Shown here in pieces: positions 59,433-64,000 of a stretch of 64,000 nt of DNA. Numbering within the stretch: the stretch's first letter is position 1; each line of letters opens with the position of its first letter. The notes under the pieces are model-generated. The model saw only the letters and a list, made by a program, of their open reading frames with translations, did not search any database and was not told the origin of the DNA. Made by a program: the position numbers and the translations under genes. This stretch comes from Pseudomonas sivasensis (GTDB lineage: Bacteria > Pseudomonadota > Gammaproteobacteria > Pseudomonadales > Pseudomonadaceae): contig NZ_JAAOWU010000010.1 of the NCBI RefSeq assembly GCF_013778505.1, positions 1-64,000 of the forward strand, in the 5' to 3' direction.

Positions 59433-60658
59433 TGAAACGTGTAGTCGTCACCGGCATGGCCGGCATGACCTCCCTGGGCGGAGATTGGGCGACCATCTCC
59501 GCCAACTTTCGCGCCAACCGCAGCGGCATTCGGCGCATGGACGAGTGGGACCGTTTTACCGAACTGAACACGCGCCTGGCCGGCCCTATCGACGATTTCG
59601 TCGTGCCGGCCCATTGGACCCGCAAGCAGCTGCGCAGCATGGGCCGTGTCTCGCGCCTGGCGGTATGGGCGGCGGAGCAGGCATTGCAGGACGCCGGGTT
59701 GCTCGGTGATGAGTCGATCAAGGATGGGCGCATGGGTGTGGCGTGTGGTTCGTCCACCGGCAGCACCGATGAGATCAAGGCGTTCGGCAATATGCTGCTC
59801 AATTCGGTGGCCGAGGGGCTGAACGCCAACTCCTATGTACGGATGATGCCGCACACCACGGCGGCGAATATCAGCATCTTTTTTGGCCTGACCGGGCGGC
59901 TGATCCCAACGTCCAGCGCCTGCACCAGCGGCAGCCAGGGCATCGGTTATGCCTATGAGGCGATCAAGTTCGGCCGCCTGCCCTTGATGCTCGCCGGCGG
60001 CGCCGAGGAGCTGTGCCCCACCGAAGCCATGGTGTTCGACGCGCTCTACGCCACCAGCCTGAAAAACGACGCCCCGCAAACCAGCCCACGCCCCTACGAC
60101 AGCGGCCGCGACGGCCTGGTGATCGGCGAAGGCGGCGGCATGCTGGTACTTGAGGAGCTGGAACACGCCCTGGCGCGGGGTGCACATATTCACGCGGAAC
60201 TGGTCGGCTTCGGCAGCAACGCTGACGGCCAGCACACCACCCGCCCGGAACAGAAAACCATGCGCCGCGCCATGGAGCTTGCCCTTGAGGACGCTGGGCT
60301 CACACCAGACGCGATTGGCTACGTGAACGGACACGGCACCGCCACCGATCAAGGCGACATCGCCGAGACCCTGGCCACCAGCAGCCTGTTCGGCAAGCGC
60401 ATGCCCATCAGCTCGCAGAAAAGCTTCCTCGGCCACACCCTCGGGGCGTGCGGGGCGCTGGAGTCGTGGTTCAGCATCGAGATGATGAACCGCAACCAAT
60501 ACGTGCACACCTTCAATCTGGACTCCGTCGACCCGCAGTGCGGGGAGCTGGACTACCTGCAAGGTGAATTCCGCGAGATGCACCACGACTACGTGATGAA
60601 CAACAATTTTGCCTTTGGCGGCGTGAATACGTCGCTGATCTTCCGCCGCTGGTCCTGA
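59432..60658 (+). CDS. Beta-ketoacyl-ACP synthase (ketosynthase 2, ApeR-type)
   Basis: This 408-residue FabF-like ketosynthase has an intact triad: Cys164 in SSACTSGSQGIGYA, His301 in NGHGTATDQGD and His335 in FLGHTLGACGALES. I chose the ATG at 59432, with GGAGG upstream. Aryl polyene systems use two ketosynthases; one starts or extends early chains and the other completes elongation with the chain-length factor. Which one pairs with the short protein at 43877 is uncertain from sequence. It is the last enzyme gene of the operon. Confidence 0.92.
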   Translation: MKRVVVTGMAGMTSLGGDWATISANFRANRSGIRRMDEWDRFTELNTRLAGPIDDFVVPAHWTRKQLRSMGRVSRLAVWAAEQALQDAGLLGDESIKDGRMGVACGSSTGSTDEIKAFGNMLLNSVAEGLNANSYVRMMPHTTAANISIFFGLTGRLIPTSSACTSGSQGIGYAYEAIKFGRLPLMLAGGAEELCPTEAMVFDALYATSLKNDAPQTSPRPYDSGRDGLVIGEGGGMLVLEELEHALARGAHIHAELVGFGSNADGQHTTRPEQKTMRRAMELALEDAGLTPDAIGYVNGHGTATDQGDIAETLATSSLFGKRMPISSQKSFLGHTLGACGALESWFSIEMMNRNQYVHTFNLDSVDPQCGELDYLQGEFREMHHDYVMNNNFAFGGVNTSLIFRRWS

Positions 60659-60684
60659 CTTTTTAAACGATTGGAGAATACGGA

Positions 60685-61131
60685 ATGTCTTCCTTGCTAC
60701 GCGTCACCCTGATCACCCTGGCGCTGTTGACCACTGCCGGCTGCACCAGCAAACCGGTCCTCAACACCCAGCACGACCTGCCGGCGAACACCCAGGTCAG
60801 CGAAGAAAAAATGAAGACGGTTATCGTCAACGCCCTGCAAAAACGCGAGTGGACCGTGCAACGCCTGAGCCCGCAACTGGTGCAGGCCGAGATCACCGTG
60901 CGTAACCAGTACTACGCCGCCATCGACATCCGTTACACCCGCAACAGTTACGCCATCACCTACCGCGACAGCCGCGAGCTGGGCTACAAGGACGGCAAGA
61001 TTCATCGCAACTACAACCGCTGGGTGAACAACTTGGACAGCGACATCATGGCGGGCTTGCGCAGCAATGGTGTGAGTAGTGAGGCAGGGTCGGCGGCGCA
61101 GTTGTTTGAGCAAACCGGGACCACCAAGTAA
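60685..61131 (+). CDS. Small putative lipoprotein downstream of ketosynthase 2
   Basis: This 148-residue protein has a lipobox, LTTAGC, with lipidated Cys20 after a typical signal. The mature region has one mixed domain with RNQYYAAIDIRYTRNSYAIT and many tyrosines. I do not recognise the family. It follows the ketosynthase by 26 bp with TTGGAGAAT before the ATG, so it may be part of the same transcript. A role in placing the pigment at the outer membrane is possible but unproven. Confidence 0.75.
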   Translation: MSSLLRVTLITLALLTTAGCTSKPVLNTQHDLPANTQVSEEKMKTVIVNALQKREWTVQRLSPQLVQAEITVRNQYYAAIDIRYTRNSYAITYRDSRELGYKDGKIHRNYNRWVNNLDSDIMAGLRSNGVSSEAGSAAQLFEQTGTTK

Positions 61132-61410
61132 AACCGAGACTCCGTGGGGAGCGGGCGGTGCGAGGCCGCCCAATAAAGACGCGGGTATTTTTCTGTTAGA
61201 ACTCAACGTCTGGTTTTGGGGCTGCTGTGCGGCCCAGCGCGGGTCAAGCCCGCTCACCACGAGTCTCTCGTTTTCTCAGGTTATGTTTTAGATACCTATC
61301 GGGAGCAGGCCTCCTCCCGCACTTGAACCGAGCACGCCCGGCAACGCTTGGCCGTCAAAGGAACAAGCTCCCTCACCACATTTTCGATGAAGCATTGCAA
61401 CCTATGCACA
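61132..61410. repeat. Decayed REP elements between the aryl polyene operon and the LysR gene
   Basis: This stretch has no gene. At 61217-61260 is a REP half matching the left-end array family (cagcgcgggtcaagcccgct, ending ctcaccac). At about 61144 a degraded left partner (gtggggagcggg) is visible. At 61291-61325 is a damaged half of the other REP family (ctatcgggagcaggcctcct). A short stem, GGGCGG/CCGCCC (61153-61171), lies 21 bp after the lipoprotein stop but has no T-run directly behind it. Confidence 0.75.
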
Positions 61411-62304
61411 TCAGTGGGTGGCCTTAAGCGTCAACAACTCCACAAACGCCTTCGCCATCGGCGTCTGCGCGCCCTTGCGCTGTACCAGCCATACCGAGGT
61501 CACCGCCTCCGGGTCCAGTAAGGTGCGATACACCACTCCATCAATGCGGATGCGCTGGTAAGACGCTGGCAGCACCGACACGCCCAACCCCGCCGCCACC
61601 AGGCCGATGATGGTCATCGCCTCGCCCGCTTCCTGGGCGAAGTGCGGGCTGAAGCCAGCGTCGCGGCACAGGCTGAGCAGTTGGGCATACAGGCCGCTCC
61701 CATAGCTGCGTGGGAAAAACACAAACGGCTCGTCAGCTAACTGGGCCAGGTGCAAGCCACGCTCACTGCCTTCCACCAACGGGTGACCGGCACTCAGGAC
61801 AGCAACCAGGGGTTCGCGCATCAGCTCGATCACATTCAACGAATCCGGCAATGGCAAGGGCCGCATCAACCCCACCTGAATCGACTCATCCACCAGCGAC
61901 TCGGCCACTTCGGTGCTGCTCATTTCCTGCAGGTTCAAGTGCACCGCCGGGAAGGCCTGGCGAAACGCGAAGATCGCCTGGGGAATGCTCGCGTTGAAGG
62001 GCGCTGACGAAGTGAAGCCTATCTTCAACTCCCCCAGCTCACCCAACTGCGCCCGCCGCGCGACGTCCGCCGCCTTGTCCACCTGGGCCAGCACCAACCG
62101 CGCTTCGTGCAGGAACAAGCGCCCCGCCTCGCTCAGCTCAACCCGACGATTGGTACGCTCAAATAACCGCGCGCCCACCTCCTGCTCCAGCGCCTGGATC
62201 TGCTGGCTCAGGGGCGGTTGCGAGATGCCCAGCACCTGCGCGGCCCGGCCAAAGTGCAGCTCTTCGGCAACAGCGATGAAGTACCGCAGATGACGCAATT
62301 CCAT
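61411..62304 (-). CDS. LysR-family transcriptional regulator
   Basis: This 297-residue regulator has an N-terminal winged helix (MELRHLRYFIAVAEELHFGR and QPPLSQQIQALEQEVGARLF). The C-terminal substrate-binding domain starts around residue 90 (LKIGFTSSAPFNASIPQAI), and its sequence is closest to the BenM/CatM-like group. It is divergent from an MFS transporter across 124 bp and probably controls it. From synteny memory the pair corresponds to PA5029/PA5030, so it is likely not a regulator of the aryl polyene operon beside it. Confidence 0.92.
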   Translation of the reverse strand: MELRHLRYFIAVAEELHFGRAAQVLGISQPPLSQQIQALEQEVGARLFERTNRRVELSEAGRLFLHEARLVLAQVDKAADVARRAQLGELGELKIGFTSSAPFNASIPQAIFAFRQAFPAVHLNLQEMSSTEVAESLVDESIQVGLMRPLPLPDSLNVIELMREPLVAVLSAGHPLVEGSERGLHLAQLADEPFVFFPRSYGSGLYAQLLSLCRDAGFSPHFAQEAGEAMTIIGLVAAGLGVSVLPASYQRIRIDGVVYRTLLDPEAVTSVWLVQRKGAQTPMAKAFVELLTLKATH

Positions 62305-62428
62305 GCAAACCCCATTAGGTCGTTAAAGCTATCAAACAGGTCGAACAATATATTGGAAAGAATCATTAGCCAGCTATATTCTTTTTTGCATTGCCAGCCC
62401 TGACAGGCTTTTGCTCCCCGAGGTCCCC
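62305..62428. promoter_or_regulatory. LysR-MFS divergent promoter region
   Basis: This AT-rich 124-bp gap has AATATATT and GCTATATTC elements that could be -10 boxes for each direction or part of a LysR-type T-N11-A site. I could not assign a unique operator. The downstream half includes a short T-run (TTCTTTTTTGC). Confidence 0.4.
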
Positions 62429-63697
62429 GTGAAATCTGCTGTCGCTCCACTCGCTCAAGACGTCCCGCCCACCGCCCTCGATGAGGTAGTGGCTCAGCTC
62501 AATGACGCGTTCATCGAGAAAGGCACGCCGATGTTCATGCGCACGGTGCTGGCGCTGTTCTCAGGCGGTTTTGCTACGTTTGCCCTGCTGTATTGCGTGC
62601 AACCGATGATGCCGGCACTGTCCCACGAGTTTTCCATCAATGCCGCGCAAAGCAGCCTGATTCTCTCGGTGTCCACGGCGATGCTTGCGCTGGGTTTGCT
62701 GATCACCGGACCGATTTCCGACACCCTGGGGCGTAAGCCGGTGATGGTCGCCGCGCTGTTCTGCGCGGCGCTGGCCACGATTGCCAGCGGCCTGATGCCG
62801 TCCTGGGAAGGGATCCTGCTGATGCGTGCGCTGGTGGGCCTGTCACTCAGCGGCGTGGCCGCCGTCGCAATGACCTACCTGAGCGAAGAGATCCACCCCC
62901 AGCACATCGGCCTGGCCATGGGCCTGTACATCGGTGGCAATGCCATTGGCGGCATGAGCGGACGCCTGATCATCGGCGTGTTGATCGACTTCGTCAGCTG
63001 GCACACCGCAATGCTGATCATCGGCGCCCTGGCGCTGATCGCGGCCACGGTGTTCTGGAAAATCCTCCCGGAATCGCGCAACTTCCGCGCCAGCAGCCTC
63101 AAGCCACGTAGCCTGATGGACGGCTTTGTCATGCACTTCAAGGACGCGGGCCTGCCGTGGCTGTTTCTTGAAGCCTTCCTGCTGATGGGCGCGTTCGTGA
63201 CGATGTTCAACTACATCGGCTATCGCCTGCTGGCCGACCCGTACGACCTGAGCCAGGCCGTGGTCGGCCTGCTGTCGTTGGTCTACCTCTCGGGCATCTA
63301 CAGCTCGGCGAAAATCGGCTCCCTCGCCGACCGCCTCGGCCGCCGCCGTGTGCTGTGGGCCACCATCGTACTGATGCTCGCCGGCATGCTGCTGACCCTG
63401 TTCTCCCCGTTGTGGCTGGTGGTGCCGGGCATGCTGATCTTCACCTTCGGCTTCTTCGGCGCCCACTCGGTGGCCAGCAGCTGGATCGGTCGCCGAGCAG
63501 TCAAGGCCAAGGGGCAGGCGTCGTCGTTGTACCTGTTCTGCTACTACGCTGGCTCAAGCGTCGCCGGCACCACGGGTGGATTCTTCTGGCACCTCGCCGG
63601 ATGGAACGGCATTGGTGCATTCATCGTGGCGCTGTTGATCGGCGCGTTGCTGGTCGCGTTGAAGTTGGCGAAGTTGCCGCCGCTGGCCTCGGCCTGA
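62429..63697 (+). CDS. MFS transporter (DHA1/YnfM-like)
   Basis: This 422-residue major facilitator protein starts at GTG (62429), with GAGG 5 bp before. An N-terminal soluble stretch of about 40 residues precedes 12 predicted helices. The loop 2-3 signature reads GPISDTLGRKPVM, and the matching second-half loop is GSLADRLGRRRVLW. The motif GLYIGGNAIGGMSGRLIIGV is typical of the YnfM-type family. It is divergent from the LysR gene and probably under its control. The substrate is unknown. Confidence 0.9.
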   Translation: MKSAVAPLAQDVPPTALDEVVAQLNDAFIEKGTPMFMRTVLALFSGGFATFALLYCVQPMMPALSHEFSINAAQSSLILSVSTAMLALGLLITGPISDTLGRKPVMVAALFCAALATIASGLMPSWEGILLMRALVGLSLSGVAAVAMTYLSEEIHPQHIGLAMGLYIGGNAIGGMSGRLIIGVLIDFVSWHTAMLIIGALALIAATVFWKILPESRNFRASSLKPRSLMDGFVMHFKDAGLPWLFLEAFLLMGAFVTMFNYIGYRLLADPYDLSQAVVGLLSLVYLSGIYSSAKIGSLADRLGRRRVLWATIVLMLAGMLLTLFSPLWLVVPGMLIFTFGFFGAHSVASSWIGRRAVKAKGQASSLYLFCYYAGSSVAGTTGGFFWHLAGWNGIGAFIVALLIGALLVALKLAKLPPLASA

Positions 63698-63720
63698 AAA
63701 GCCGAGGGTGTAACGATGCC

Positions 63721-64000
63721 CTACAGCTCAAGCCGTGCTTGCAGTCGATCATCGCGCTTCTCCAGCGTGAGCATCGAGAAGCCTCCCGTCTCCCGCTCAA
63801 GTGCCGCCAACCAGTTGAGCACGGCCGTGGCCTCGCCACTGAGGGTCAAACGCAGTCGTTCGTTTTCTACGTCGACCTGCTCAACCTTGAGCCCCGCGGC
63901 TTCGGCGCTGTCGTTGATGACGGATACCGAGGGCTGAACCGCCGCCCGCCCGGAACGCTGCGGCTGCGCCCGTTGCACCTGCTGCGCCAGCCACTGTTGT
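63721..64000 (-). CDS. Type II secretion protein GspM-like, 3' part (5' end outside the window)
   Basis: The C-terminal 92 residues or so are visible; the frame runs on through the right edge (WLAQQVQRAQPQRSG and onward). The segment LSGEATAVLNWLAALERETG, then LTLEKRDDRLQARLEL, matches the ferredoxin-like C-terminal fold of GspM/XcpZ proteins. A start codon in this piece (GTG at 63978) is not the true start. If correct, a type II secretion operon lies to the right on the minus strand and ends here, 23 bp from the MFS gene stop. Confidence 0.65.
   Translation of the reverse strand, partial: QQWLAQQVQRAQPQRSGRAAVQPSVSVINDSAEAAGLKVEQVDVENERLRLTLSGEATAVLNWLAALERETGGFSMLTLEKRDDRLQARLEL

Noticed and set aside
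61132..61180. Intrinsic terminator for the aryl polyene operon
   Set aside because: The GGCGG/CCGCC stem is present but a T-run does not follow within a few bases, so I did not call a terminator.

Overview
The window is a piece of a Pseudomonas chromosome, most likely from the P. fluorescens group. The evidence is the GC-rich coding style, the REP/REPIN repeats of the 'gtgggagggggcttgcccccgat' type after several genes, and gene order that follows the P. aeruginosa PAO1 segment around PA5006-PA5030 as I recall it. That order is LPS core kinases, waaP, waaG, waaC, waaF, glnE, aceE, aceF, dipA, msrA, rlmJ, an acyl-CoA dehydrogenase, a K+/H+ antiporter, mscK, selO, a ParA-like gene, LysR and MFS. 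No tRNA, rRNA, CRISPR array, insertion sequence or integrase was found.

Layout. (1) 1-1160: a tandem array of about 229-bp units, each carrying a REP doublet, ending in an 18-bp minisatellite. (2) 1162-8111, minus strand: a tightly coupled LPS inner-core operon, waaF-waaC-waaG-waaP-wapP-wapQ plus a two-domain kinase-like gene. (3) 8166-11105: glnE on the same strand. (4) 11106-15798: aceE-aceF (pyruvate dehydrogenase) behind a leader with twin inverted operators 52 bp apart. (5) 16102-20477: dipA (c-di-GMP phosphodiesterase), msrA and rlmJ. (6) 20652-24671: metY, then a type VI secretion pair (vgrG and a DUF4123 adaptor) with no effector gene. (7) 24841-30740: divergent putP/putA sharing an intergenic region with five GTTGCACC sites. 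(8) 30969-37166: acyl-CoA dehydrogenase, a divergent ZapA/ZapB-like pair, a chemoreceptor and the cvrA antiporter. (9) 37219-43539: mscK, selO, trxC and an orphan ParA-like gene. (10) 43877-61131: a twenty-gene, almost gapless aryl polyene-type biosynthetic operon. (11) 61411-64000: a divergent LysR/MFS pair and the 3' part of a gspM-like gene.

The most interesting region is the aryl polyene-type cluster. It has two acyl carrier proteins, two complete ketosynthases plus a short ketosynthase-like chain-length factor, a ketoreductase and two hotdog dehydratase-like domains. One of these domains is fused to the adenylating ligase and keeps the catalytic His/Glu; the stand-alone one lacks the His. 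It also has an aromatic ammonia lyase with an atypical Phe-His selectivity pair, a flavin enzyme with the halogenase-type WxWxIP motif, a methyltransferase, a glycosyltransferase, two acyltransferases, a LolA-like carrier, an MMPL exporter and lipoproteins. Together these suggest an ammonia-lyase-derived aryl starter, an iterative type II polyene chain, tailoring (possibly halogenation and methylation), attachment to a lipid or glycolipid, and export to the outer membrane. Aryl polyene clusters are a known class; the domain arrangement and starter/tailoring enzymes are the parts that deserve testing here.

Gene starts were set by ribosome-binding sites, family length and overlap with the previous gene. 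Comparisons with named strains are from memory and are marked as such.
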